Shown: positions 20,191-30,045 of the stretch, one piece after another | Layout of the letters: the number at the start of each line of letters is the position of its first letter | Position numbering within the stretch: the stretch's first letter is position 1 | NCBI RefSeq assembly: GCF_020103725.1 | Contig: NZ_JAHXBG010000015.1 | Location: 202,105 to 266,104, forward strand | Direction: 5' to 3' | Length of the DNA: 64,000 bases | Origin: Hyalangium gracile | Lineage (GTDB): Bacteria > Myxococcota > Myxococcia > Myxococcales > Myxococcaceae | Program-made: the position numbers and the translations under genes | Notes under the pieces: generated by a model | What the model was told of the DNA's origin: nothing | Seen by the model: only the letters and a program-made list of their open reading frames with translations | Databases searched by the model: none

Positions 20191-21141
20191 ATGAACCTGC
20201 TGCTCGCGATCATCGCCCTGCTCGTCCTCCTCGTGTCGGCTACCGCGGCCACACGTCAGATACAGCGGCTCCGGCTCCGCAAGGCCTGGCAGAAGCTGGC
20301 GCCCCGGCTGGAGCTGTCGCTCACCGACGCCAGGCGCTTGTCCGGGCGCTTCAAGGGCATGCCCCTCGAAGTCATCCTCACGGGCAGCTCCTCCCAGATG
20401 CGGATGGCCGTCCAGGCCGAGCTGCCTCCCGGCCTCCACCTCTCGCGCCAGAAACCCGGTGCCCGCCGGCTCCGCGGCGTGCGTGACATCCAGATCGGTG
20501 ACAAGCCCCTGGACGATGCCGCCCTCATCCAGTCGGAGAACCCCGCGGCCACCATCCGTCTGCTGCGCGAGCCCGCTGTCCGGGATGCCCTCCTGGAGTT
20601 CCTCACCGAGCACCCCAATGCCGTCGTCACCGGCAATGAGGTCGTCGTCCCGCTGGAGAAGAAACCCGACGAAGAGCTCGGCCGGCGCGTCCTCCGCTCC
20701 CAGCAGCGCCTCGCCGCCGCGATCGAAGCCTCCGCCAACCACCTCCGACAGCAGGCCCTCGAAGCGCGCGAGCAGACACTCCTCGAGGCCGCCCCCTCGG
20801 ACCGGCAGCTCCCGGAGCGCCCGCAGATCAAGTCTCCCCCTTCCCCCTCCCTTCGCTCCCTCCGTGAGATCTTCCGCATCCGCCGGTGGATCCATGGGCT
20901 CACCTCCTACCCAGCCCTCTTCGGAGGCCTGCTGCTGATCGCCGCAACCGGCGGTCGCAAAGGTCCCATGGCCGTCGTTGGCTTCATCCTGGCCATCACG
21001 GGCCTGGTGGCCCAGTCCCTCGGGGGCTATTTCATCCTCCGCTGTCCCGCCTGTGGCGGCGCCCTGATGAAGAACACCGGCGGCAAGGCCGCCGACTTCG
21101 AGACCAAGGTCTGCCCCCACTGCCAGATGCGGCTCTCGTGA
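20191..21141 (+). CDS. Membrane protein with C-terminal zinc ribbon
   Basis: A 316-residue protein of unknown function. An N-terminal transmembrane helix (residues 2-20, LLLAIIALLVLLVSATAA) is followed by about 215 mostly soluble residues, two more hydrophobic helices (about 240-285) and a C-terminal four-cysteine ribbon: CPACGGALM ... KVCPHCQMRL. The Cys pairs probably hold zinc. It is in the same direction as the immunity gene, 80 bases downstream, but there is no sign that it belongs to the toxin module. I do not recognise a family. Confidence 0.7.
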   Translation: MNLLLAIIALLVLLVSATAATRQIQRLRLRKAWQKLAPRLELSLTDARRLSGRFKGMPLEVILTGSSSQMRMAVQAELPPGLHLSRQKPGARRLRGVRDIQIGDKPLDDAALIQSENPAATIRLLREPAVRDALLEFLTEHPNAVVTGNEVVVPLEKKPDEELGRRVLRSQQRLAAAIEASANHLRQQALEAREQTLLEAAPSDRQLPERPQIKSPPSPSLRSLREIFRIRRWIHGLTSYPALFGGLLLIAATGGRKGPMAVVGFILAITGLVAQSLGGYFILRCPACGGALMKNTGGKAADFETKVCPHCQMRLS

Positions 21142-21246
21142 GCACGCAGTCCTTGCGCTGCCCTGCCCCACCGCGCAGCCCTTGCGTCGCTCGGGCCCCT
21201 CCCACTCGCGGTGGGCCCGGTATGCGACTTGCTCATGTACCGGGGC

Positions 21247-22668
21247 ATGCCCACCCAGGCCCCCTTCCTGGCAGTGCTCACGCTGCTGTCGCTCTCAGGC
21301 CTGGCCCATGCCGAGCCCCCCAGGCTCGCGGCGGATGCGCCCGTCGCCTCGCCCGACTCCTCCACCCACGCGGGTGAAGTCACCGCCACGAACCCGACGG
21401 AGCCGTCTCCCGTGCGGCGAACCTGGAACGCCGTGGGACAGGTGACGGGCATCAACGTGGCCGTGTGGACGCTGGACCGGTACATCCTGGGTCGCGAGTG
21501 GGCTCGCATCAGCCCCGACTCCTGGGAGCGCAACCTCCAGGAAGGCTTCGTCTGGGACCAGGACGACTTCGGCACCAACCAGTTCGCCCACCCCTACCAC
21601 GGCAGCCTCTACTACAACGCCGCGCGCTACCACGGCTTCGGCTATCTCGGCGCCAGCCTCCTCACCATCCTCGGCAGCCTCGAGTGGGAGCTGTTCGCCG
21701 AGACGGAGTACCCGTCCGCCAATGATCTCGCCAACACCAGCCTCGGCGGCATCGCCCTGGGCGAGGTCATGCACCGACTCTCCCTCCAGGTGCTCGACAA
21801 CCGCGCCCGGGGCACGCAGCGGATCGGTCGCGAGCTGCTCGGCGCGTTCCTGAGTCCCGCTCGCGGCTTCAACCGGCTCGTGGCCGGAGAGTCCTGGCGC
21901 ATCAGCTCCACGACGTCCGAGCGCCGCGCTCCCCCCATCCGAGTCTCCACCCGGACGGGCTACCTGAAGCTCTCGGATGGCGACCCGATGACGCACGGCT
22001 CGGATCAGCTCTTCGTGCAGGTCTCCTTCCTGTCCGGAGACCCCGTCTACGACGTCATCCGCGAGCCGTTCGATGCCTTCCAGGCCGCCGTGCAGTTCAA
22101 CACCAACAAGGAATATCAGCTCATCAGCCACGCCGAGGTGCAGGCCACGCTCGCCACCACCCCGCTGGCGAGCACCGAGCACTCCCGGCTCGTGCTGGGG
22201 CTCATGCAGTACTTCTATTACACGAACATCCAGGCCTACTCGATTGGCGCCCAGTCCTTCAGCGCCAGCCTCCTCTACGGGCGTGAGTTCTCACCCGGTT
22301 CGGGGCTGCGCATGGGCCTCCATCTGCGTGGCGTGGTGCTCGGGAGCCTCTCCAGCGAGCACTCCCGATCCGTCGGCCGCGACTATGACTACGGCCCCGG
22401 CGTGGATCTCGCGCTCGAAGCCACGTATCAGCGCGGGCAGTGGGCGCTCGCCAGTGCCCAGCTGGACATGGCCTGGATGCACACCGTCAATGGTTCGATC
22501 AGCAACCACCTGGTCAGCGCCGGCCGGTTCCAGGTGGATGTCCCCGTCTACCGAGCCCTGGGCATGGGCCTGGGCGTCGTCGTCTTCCGCCGCGACAGCT
22601 TCTACGAGGAGTTCGACGACACCACCCAGTACGCCTCGCAGTTCCGGGCGTTCATTTCGATGCACTGA
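21247..22668 (+). CDS. DUF3943-type outer-membrane-associated protein
   Basis: A 473-residue exported protein with a cleavable signal peptide (FLAVLTLLSLSGLAHA). It has the DUF3943 signature region: WERNLQEGFVWDQDDFGTNQF, HPYHGSLYYNAARYHGFGY, then SLEWELFAETEYPSANDLANTSLGG and GEVMHRLS. The second half is rich in alternating aromatic strands and may form a beta barrel. The family occurs widely in Gram-negative bacteria and has no firm function. The Met at 21247 is preferred over two upstream starts because it gives a compact signal peptide. The 3' end overlaps the convergent exonuclease gene by 17 bases. Confidence 0.75.
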   Translation: MPTQAPFLAVLTLLSLSGLAHAEPPRLAADAPVASPDSSTHAGEVTATNPTEPSPVRRTWNAVGQVTGINVAVWTLDRYILGREWARISPDSWERNLQEGFVWDQDDFGTNQFAHPYHGSLYYNAARYHGFGYLGASLLTILGSLEWELFAETEYPSANDLANTSLGGIALGEVMHRLSLQVLDNRARGTQRIGRELLGAFLSPARGFNRLVAGESWRISSTTSERRAPPIRVSTRTGYLKLSDGDPMTHGSDQLFVQVSFLSGDPVYDVIREPFDAFQAAVQFNTNKEYQLISHAEVQATLATTPLASTEHSRLVLGLMQYFYYTNIQAYSIGAQSFSASLLYGREFSPGSGLRMGLHLRGVVLGSLSSEHSRSVGRDYDYGPGVDLALEATYQRGQWALASAQLDMAWMHTVNGSISNHLVSAGRFQVDVPVYRALGMGLGVVVFRRDSFYEEFDDTTQYASQFRAFISMH

Positions 22669-23512
22669 CCCCGGGGCCACCGTCCGGAGCCTGCTCCAGC
22701 CGCACGTCCGCGATCACCGGGTAGTGGTCGGAGGCCTCCACCCGCGGCACCCGACTCGCCAGCGGCGTGAAGGCATCCGAGGCCAGCACGTAGTCGATGC
22801 GCACCGACGGCAGGAACGGCAACGGCAGCTGGAACGTGCCGGAGGGCCCCGAGCCACTCGCGTCGAAGACATCCACCATCCGTCGCCGCAGCAACCTCAC
22901 CGTCAGCGAGTCCGGCCCGTCGTTGAAGTCCCCCATCAGGATCCTGGGCCGCGAGTCCCTCTCGAGCAACCCGGCAATGAGCACACCCTGGCGCAGGCGG
23001 ATGCGGCTCCGGAACGGGGAGTGGATGAGGTGCGTCAGGTAGACGCTGACCTCGCGCCCCTCCACCCGAAGGACCGCGTGCACCACCGTCCGAGGCTCCC
23101 CACCCTCGTTCACCGGTAGCGCGTACTGCGCCAACGACTCCACCGGAAAGCGCGACAGCAGGGCGATGCCATAGGCGCCGCCGTACATGTCTCGCGTCCG
23201 GAAGTGCCCGTGGTACGACAACCCCACGCGCTCGGCGAGCACCGCCGCCTGATCCAGTCTTCCCGCGCGGCGGCTGCGGCAGTCCACCTCCTGCAGCGCG
23301 ACGATGTCGGGCCGAGCCGAGCGGATCACCTCCACCACATCATCCAGCCCCCTCGTGGCGGACTTGATGTTGTAGGTCATCAAGCGCAGGTGCCCGGACT
23401 CGCGGGCCTCCTCCGGCGCACGTGCTCCCGCGGCGTGCCCCGGCTGAGCTGTCGTCGCGCAGGCGAGCGTCGTCGCGAGTAGCGCAAGCGGGATGAGCGA
23501 GGCGAGTCTCAT
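22652..23512 (-). CDS. Endonuclease/exonuclease/phosphatase-family lipoprotein
   Basis: A 286-residue lipoprotein (LLATTLAC, Cys near 18) with a full EEP fold: LRLMTYNIKSA, DIVALQEVD (metal-binding Glu), LTHLIHSPFR, RILMGDFNDGP (catalytic Asp/Asn) and ASDHYPVIADV (final Asp-His). The fold covers DNases, phosphodiesterases and sphingomyelinases, so the substrate is open; an exported lipidated form suggests an extracellular nuclease or phospholipid-type esterase. The start is set at the Met before the signal peptide. It is probably monocistronic. Confidence 0.82.
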   Translation of the reverse strand: MRLASLIPLALLATTLACATTAQPGHAAGARAPEEARESGHLRLMTYNIKSATRGLDDVVEVIRSARPDIVALQEVDCRSRRAGRLDQAAVLAERVGLSYHGHFRTRDMYGGAYGIALLSRFPVESLAQYALPVNEGGEPRTVVHAVLRVEGREVSVYLTHLIHSPFRSRIRLRQGVLIAGLLERDSRPRILMGDFNDGPDSLTVRLLRRRMVDVFDASGSGPSGTFQLPLPFLPSVRIDYVLASDAFTPLASRVPRVEASDHYPVIADVRLEQAPDGGPGVSASK

Positions 23513-23635
23513 GAGGCACCTCTCCGATCGGCCTCGAGGCTCTCGCAAGGTAACGCAGCCGCGCAAGCAGGCGAGCGTACCCTTTTGTCGGATTCGCACC
23601 GGCTCCGAGCCCGGCGCGAGCGCCCAGCCGCGTCC

Positions 23636-24835
23636 TCAGCTCCGGGGACGCTCGGTGTACGCGACGCCGTCCTTCACGCTGTCCCCCGGGTGGACGATCA
23701 CCCGCTCTCCCGGCGCGAGCCCCTCCATCACCTGCGCCTTGAAGCCGTTGCGCTGGCCCACCTGGATCGGACGCAGCCGCACCCGCCCCTCCTGCGCCAG
23801 GAACACCGCCCACCCCGCGCCCTGGCGGAACAGGGCGCTCTCTGGCACCTGCACCACGTCCGCGCCGTCCCACAGCGTGACGCGCGCCTCCACGCGGTAT
23901 CCGTCTCCCAGTGCCTTGCGCCGCTCCACGGGCTCCTCGAGCGTCATGAGCACGTTCACCCGCTGCTCCTCCACGCCCAGCGCGGACGTCCGGGTGAAGG
24001 CCGCAGGCTCCACCCGCCGCACCCGCCCCTCTAGCGGATAGTCTCCACCCCAGTTCTCGATCCGCGCACGCGCGCCGGGACGGATGCGCACCGCGTCCTG
24101 CGAGAGCACATCCACCACCACCTCCAGGACCTCCGGATCGCCGATCTCCATCAGCGGCACTCCCGGAGCCACGGCGCCCTCGCTCTCCTGCATCACGCGC
24201 AACACCCAGCCCCGCACGGGCGCCCGGATCTCCAGACGCTCGTGCTCCGCAGGCCGCCGCTCCATCCGCCCTCGGGCCGCGCGCGCCATCTCGAGCTGCT
24301 GCTCGGCGATGCGCACGGCGGACTGCGCCGAGGCCAGCTCCTGCGCGCGGCTGCGCTCCTCGAAGCGGGCCGTCTCCAGGCTCTGCGCGCTGGCGCTCCC
24401 GCCCGCCGCGAGCTTCTCCTGCCGGGCCACCTCGGAGCGGGCGAACTCCAGCGCCGTCTGCGCGCGCTTCACCCCCGCCTCCGCCTGATCCCGGCCCGCC
24501 AGCGCCGCTCGCACCTGCGCGTCCGCCTGGGCCCTCGAGCGCGCATCCAGCAGCGGCGGATCCAACGAGCCGAGCTGGGCGAGCACCTGCCCCTCCGTCA
24601 CGGCGTCCCCCGGCTTCAGCGAGATGCGATCCAGGTACCCGCCCACCGGCGCGGAGATGATGTAGCGATCCTTCACCCGAGTCTTGCCGGGCTCCGTCAC
24701 CGTCACCTCGAAGGGGCCTCGGGTCACCTCCTCGACATCCACCGCCACGGGCCGGGGCCGGTACGCCGAGGCGATGGCTCCCACCAGGGCGAGGGCCAGC
24801 AGGGCGAGCAGCGCTCTCTTCAGCCATTTCTTCAT
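23636..24835 (-). CDS. HlyD/MacA-type periplasmic adaptor protein
   Basis: A 399-residue membrane-fusion protein with an N-terminal signal anchor (LLALLALALVGAIASA). The lipoyl half-motifs are IISAPVGGYLDRISLKPGDAVTEGQVLAQL and, after a long alpha-hairpin coiled coil (about residues 95-190), IRAPVRGWVLRVM. A beta-barrel domain follows with DAVRIRPGARARI. It starts 5 bases after the permease stop, so ATPase, permease and adaptor form one operon for export across both membranes. An outer-membrane channel gene is not next to it. Substrate unknown. Confidence 0.88.
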   Translation of the reverse strand: MKKWLKRALLALLALALVGAIASAYRPRPVAVDVEEVTRGPFEVTVTEPGKTRVKDRYIISAPVGGYLDRISLKPGDAVTEGQVLAQLGSLDPPLLDARSRAQADAQVRAALAGRDQAEAGVKRAQTALEFARSEVARQEKLAAGGSASAQSLETARFEERSRAQELASAQSAVRIAEQQLEMARAARGRMERRPAEHERLEIRAPVRGWVLRVMQESEGAVAPGVPLMEIGDPEVLEVVVDVLSQDAVRIRPGARARIENWGGDYPLEGRVRRVEPAAFTRTSALGVEEQRVNVLMTLEEPVERRKALGDGYRVEARVTLWDGADVVQVPESALFRQGAGWAVFLAQEGRVRLRPIQVGQRNGFKAQVMEGLAPGERVIVHPGDSVKDGVAYTERPRS

Positions 24836-24840
24836 GGTCT

Positions 24841-27203
24841 CTATTCCCGTGTCTTGAGCACGCCGATGAGGTCCAGGTGATCCAGCCGCCGGCGGACGAG
24901 TAGCGCGCTCACCACGCCAGCCACCAGCACGACGATGACCGCGAAGGCGTAGGTGCGTGGATCGATGATCGCGGGCAGGCGGAACAGCTCGGTGTCCACC
25001 GCGGCGCCGGCGACCCAGATGGCGAACAGCCTGCCGAGCACCAGCCCCATGGGCAGCGCCAGCAACAGGCTCGTGGCGATCTCACTCAGCAGGATGACGG
25101 AGATCTCCCGGCGGGTGAACCCCAGCACCCGCAGGCTGGCGAGATCCCTCGAGCGCACCGCCAGCGCGATCCGCGCGTTGTTGTAGACGATGCCCACCGC
25201 GATGGCCGCCGCGAAGGCCGCGAGCACCACGGTGAAGACGACCATCACCTCCGCGATCTGCTTCTCGAACTGCATCTTGAAGAGATCCGAGCGCCCCACC
25301 CCCGCCACCAGCGGCAGCTCCTTGAGGCGCGCGTAGATCTCGTCCATCCGCGCCGGATCCACCGTGAGCGTGGCGCCCGTGATGACGCCATCATCCCCGA
25401 GCAGCCGCTCCAGCGACTCGAGCTCCATGTACGCCGAGAGCCCGATCAGATCGTCCACCAGGAAGGCCACCCGCGCCTCGCGAACGGGCCGGCTCCCGTC
25501 CTGCACCTCGAGGCGGACGGTGTCTCCCAGGCCGACGCCCAGGCGCCGTGCCAGCTCGCGGCCGACCATCAACCCCCCGGCCTTCAGCGCGACAGGCCGC
25601 AGCTTCGCGTCCAGCACCTGCCGGTGTACCCCGTCCGAGGGCAGGCCCTGAATGGCCGTCTCGTAGCTCCGAGGCCCCGCCACCAGCCGCACCGGCACCA
25701 TGCGCAGCGGCTCGGTGTGCAGCACGCCGGGGATCTGCTCCACCTCGCGCCGGGCGCGATCCGGCACGGACCTGGAGAAGGCCAGCGAGATCGCCTCGCG
25801 CTGGGCCAGCCCGTACTGCACGCCGATGACGTAGCGGACCGAGTCGATGGAGAAGCTGCCCACGATGAGGATGGCCACCGCCAGCCCGATCCCCAGCGAC
25901 GAGAACAGCAACCGCCACGGGCGCCGCTCGAGATCCCTCAGCACCATGCGCCCGGCCTGCGAGAACAGCCGATGGAAGCCGCTGCGCTCCAGGAGCGTGG
26001 GCCGGTAGGTGGGAGGCGACGCGGGGCGCATGGCCTCCGCCGGAGGCAGCCGAGCCACCTGGCGCACCGAGGCGAGCGCTCCCACCACCGCCGAGGCGAA
26101 GCTGAAGAGGACGGAGACCACCACCATGCTCAGATCCAGCCGGAACGTCAGCAGGGGGAAGCGGAAGGCCTCCGAGTACAGGCTCATCAGCCCCTGCCCC
26201 GCCGCCACTCCCATCCCCGTGCCCACCACCGCGCCCAGTCCCACCACCACCATCACCAGCTTCAGGTAGTGCAGCCCCACGGACAGATCCGAGTAGCCCA
26301 GCGCCTTGAGCGCGGCGATCTGCTCGCGCTGGGTGCCGATCAGCCGGGAGAGCACCACGTTGACGAGGAACGCCGCCACCGCCAGGAAGATGAGCGGCAC
26401 CACGGTGGCCTGCGCGTAGAGCTGCTGGATCTCCTGCGAGACGTACCGATCCGAGATCTGCTTGTTCCGGGGGAACGCCCCCAGCCCTCCATAGGGCTTC
26501 AGCAGCCGATCCAGCTCGTCCACCACGCTCTCGGCGCTGGCGCCCGGGATCAGCCGGACGAGCACGTCATTGAAGGCCCCCTCCATCCGGAACGCGGCCG
26601 CCAGCGCGTCGCGCTCCATCCAGAAGACGCCGAAGCGCAGGTTGTCGTCCCAGATGCCCCCGGGAGGCACCGCGTAGACGTACTCGGGAGACAGCACCAC
26701 GCCCACCATGCGCAGCGCCACCCGCCGGCCGTTGACCAGCGCCACGATGCGATCGCCGAGCTCCAGCTGGTGCCCCTTGGCGAAGGCCTCGTTGACGAGC
26801 ACCTCGTCGGTCCGCCCGGGCTCCACCATCCTCCCGGCGCGCAGGTGGAGCTGGTTGAGCAGCGGCTGACTGCGGCTCGGGATGGAGACGATCTGTCCCG
26901 CCACCGGCTCGGCCAGGGCGGGCATGTCCAGCAGCACGCCCTCCACCACCCGCCCCTCCACCTGCGCCACCCCGGGCAGCGTGGCCAGGCGCTCGAGCAG
27001 CGCGTTGGGCGCGCGCTCCAGCCGGACGAACACGTCCGCGAACCGGGCGCGATCGTAGTACGCCTGCTGCGAGTCGGAGAGCGAGCGGTAGACGCTGAAG
27101 GTGGACACGTACGCCGTGATGCCCGCCGCCACCACGAGCGCGATCGTCACCACCTGCCCCTTCAGGAGCGACAAGTCCCTCAGGAGCTTCCTGTCGATCG
27201 GCC

Positions 27204-27210
<7 letters not shown>
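24841..27210 (-). CDS. ABC transporter permease, two FtsX domains
   Basis: A 789-residue inner-membrane permease with about eight transmembrane helices: one at residues 15-37, a periplasmic domain (about 40-250), a triplet (about 280-420) that forms the first FtsX domain, a helix near 500, a second periplasmic domain, and a final triplet (about 660-780). Start ATG 27210 overlaps the ATPase stop by 7 bases, which indicates coupling. The architecture matches type VII (MacB/LolCE-like) ABC systems, which extrude or move substrates from the periplasmic side using a mechanotransmission cycle; the adaptor downstream supports this. Confidence 0.88.
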
Positions 27211-27941
<731 letters not shown>

Positions 27942-28122
27942 AGGGCCTGGGCCCTCCTCTGCCAGTGCGACTGCAAGGAGGGTGCCCATTGCGGCCAACC
28001 GATGCAGCAGAGCGCCGGGCGCAAGGACTGCGGAGAACCCGGGACACGCGCAGGGATTGCGGGAGGCGAGGAGCCGCTCAGGCCTCGCCCTGCTCCGCTC
28101 CTCGCGCGGTCCGCGGCAGCGC

Positions 28123-29604
28123 CTACTTCGCGGCTTCCTTCGCCTCCGACGACGCGCTCTTCGGCTCCGCAGCGGGCTGCTCGGCGCTGGCGCGGGCCAG
28201 GCGCAGCAGCGCGGGCGGCGAGGCGCTCAGCGCTCCGACATACAGCCGGCCGTGGAAGCCTTCCGGGCTGGCCGAGGAGAAGAGCTGCACCCCCTGGGCA
28301 CCGCCAGCCAGCTGGCGAGCCTCCTGCGTGGGGCTGATGGCGAAGAGATCACAGGTGACCTTCTCCCAGACGTTGTAGCGGCAGGTGAACTGGGTGCCTC
28401 GCTCGAAGCCCACGGCGAGCGCCCGGACCGACGGAAGCTCGCGCGCCAGCCGCACGCCGAGCGGCGCATACGCCTCGTCCCACTCGACGCCCGCCGTGCG
28501 CACGTGGACGCCTCCCGCCAGGGCCAGCAGCCAGCTCTGGGGGTGCGCCTTGCGGTACTCCAGCAGGTGCCGCGCCATCTCCGCCTCGCGCGCGTCGCCG
28601 CTGGCCTCCTCCGAGTCGAACGCCACCAGCTCCACGGCGCGCCCCGAGGCACGCAGCCGCCGCACCTGCTCGAGCAGCCAGAGCACGGAGCGGCTGCTCC
28701 GCCCATCCTGGTACACCCGGCGCCAGAAGCTGCTGCGGACCAGGAACCGGCCCACATCCCGGGAGTTGCCCTCGCTCGCCAGGTACTCGTTCAGCAGCGC
28801 CTGCTCCGAGGCGGGCAGCGACAGCCCCAGCGCCACCGGAAACCCCTTCGACGCCGCGTCACACAGCAGCCTCGCGGCCACCACCGGCAGCTCGCGCGTG
28901 CCCAGCGGGTCCGCCAGCAACACCGTCTGCGCCGGCATCAGCAGCGGCTCCGCGCCGGGCAGCGGCGCTCCGCACTCCGAGGAGGGCACTGGCTCTCCCG
29001 GCGTTTCCCCCCACCCGTCCACCACCACGGAGCGGATGGGCACCGCGGCGTTGCCACCCACCAGCTCCAGCGCGGGCACCATCTCCAGCCGGGCGAGCAG
29101 CTGGCGCTCCAGCTCCAGATCCCGCTTGCCCCGAGCCATGCGGAAGGTCTCGAGATCCGCCGCCCCAGCTCCCAGGTCGCGATCGAAGGCGCGCTTCTGC
29201 GCGGCCTTGCACTCCTCCTCCTCCCGCGCCCCGATCATCTTGGGCGGGGACTCGATCACGTTCTCCTGCTGGTTGTAGCGCAGCCGGAAGATCCGGACGA
29301 CAGACTGGCGAGGCCCCAGGCTCTCGCCCTTCACGTAGTAGCGCTCCCAGGCCCGGAAGTCCGCCGGGTTCGTCCCTGGCTCCACGGTCGAGGTGAGCAG
29401 CACCCGCCCCTCCTCGCGCTCGAAGACGTCGTACTTCCTCGCCTCCAGGAGCTGCCGGGTGACCAGCATCGCCTCGTCCAAGGGCACGAGGTAGACGTTC
29501 TCCTTCTCCGGCACCTCATCCGGCTCCACCAGGGCTGACTTCGAGCCTCCAGGGGCGCTTGCACAGCCCAGCCATAGAAGTCCCAGGACGAGGTACGGCC
29601 GCAT
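28123..29604 (-). CDS. Large lipoprotein with ChaN/Tiki-like C-terminal half
   Basis: A 493-residue lipoprotein (LGLLWLGC, Cys near 14). The N-terminal half (about 25-210) is a charged domain that I do not recognise. The C-terminal half resembles the ChaN/EreA (Tiki-like) alpha/beta fold: [72 protein letters not shown] and [13 protein letters not shown]. In ChaN this fold binds haem; in relatives it is a peptidase or esterase. It is encoded upstream of the ABC exporter on the same strand with a 181-base gap, so linkage to export is possible but unproven. Moderate confidence in the fold, low in function. Confidence 0.6.
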   Translation of the reverse strand: MRPYLVLGLLWLGCASAPGGSKSALVEPDEVPEKENVYLVPLDEAMLVTRQLLEARKYDVFEREEGRVLLTSTVEPGTNPADFRAWERYYVKGESLGPRQSVVRIFRLRYNQQENVIESPPKMIGAREEEECKAAQKRAFDRDLGAGAADLETFRMARGKRDLELERQLLARLEMVPALELVGGNAAVPIRSVVVDGWGETPGEPVPSSECGAPLPGAEPLLMPAQTVLLADPLGTRELPVVAARLLCDAASKGFPVALGLSLPASEQALLNEYLASEGNSRDVGRFLVRSSFWRRVYQDGRSSRSVLWLLEQVRRLRASGRAVELVAFDSEEASGDAREAEMARHLLEYRKAHPQSWLLALAGGVHVRTAGVEWDEAYAPLGVRLARELPSVRALAVGFERGTQFTCRYNVWEKVTCDLFAISPTQEARQLAGGAQGVQLFSSASPEGFHGRLYVGALSASPPALLRLARASAEQPAAEPKSASSEAKEAAK

Positions 29605-29658
29605 CGCATTTCTCCCGCCAGAAAGTGGCGCTCCGGAGGGCTCGCGCGCCCCCGGGCC

Positions 29659-29933
29659 TTGGATACGGCCCGAACGCACGAGAGCCGCTCTCATATCGGC
29701 GTCCGGGCGCAAGGCCGAAAATCCCCGGAAAAAGATTTCTGGGACGGCCGCAAGCTCCTGGACGGAGTGGCCTCGGGCGTCAACTTCCAGGAGCTCAGCA
29801 ACGAGAAGGACCCGGTGCAGGAGACCACACGGAGACGCACTCCAACGCCGGCTACGCCACGCCTACACCCGACCAGATCAACAGCATGGCGGATGCCGTC
29901 ACCTACCTGCGCAAGGAAGGCGTTCCCGTCTGA
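29659..29933 (+). pseudogene. Frameshifted remnant of an unknown gene
   Basis: Two stretches in different frames read like one protein's C terminus: DFWDGRKLLDGVASGVNFQE...EKDPVQE (29734-29823) and then DHTETHSNAGYATPTPDQ...VTYLRKEGVPV, ending at a stop at 29931. Restoring one G near 29823 (CAGGAG-GAC) joins them in frame. No start with a Shine-Dalgarno lies upstream; the 5' part overlaps the promoter side of the divergent lipoprotein gene. The coding quality and the clean single-base shift suggest a decayed or truncated gene. Sequencing error is the alternative. Family not recognised. Confidence 0.4.
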
Positions 29934-30045
29934 GCCGCCGGATCTGTCTCGGGATCAACATGTCAGATTCGCATTCCGTGGATAACCAGTGAAGACTGCG
30001 CGCGGCCGGGCTGTGAAGCCCGGAGCACTTCCCGGGAAGAAGCGG

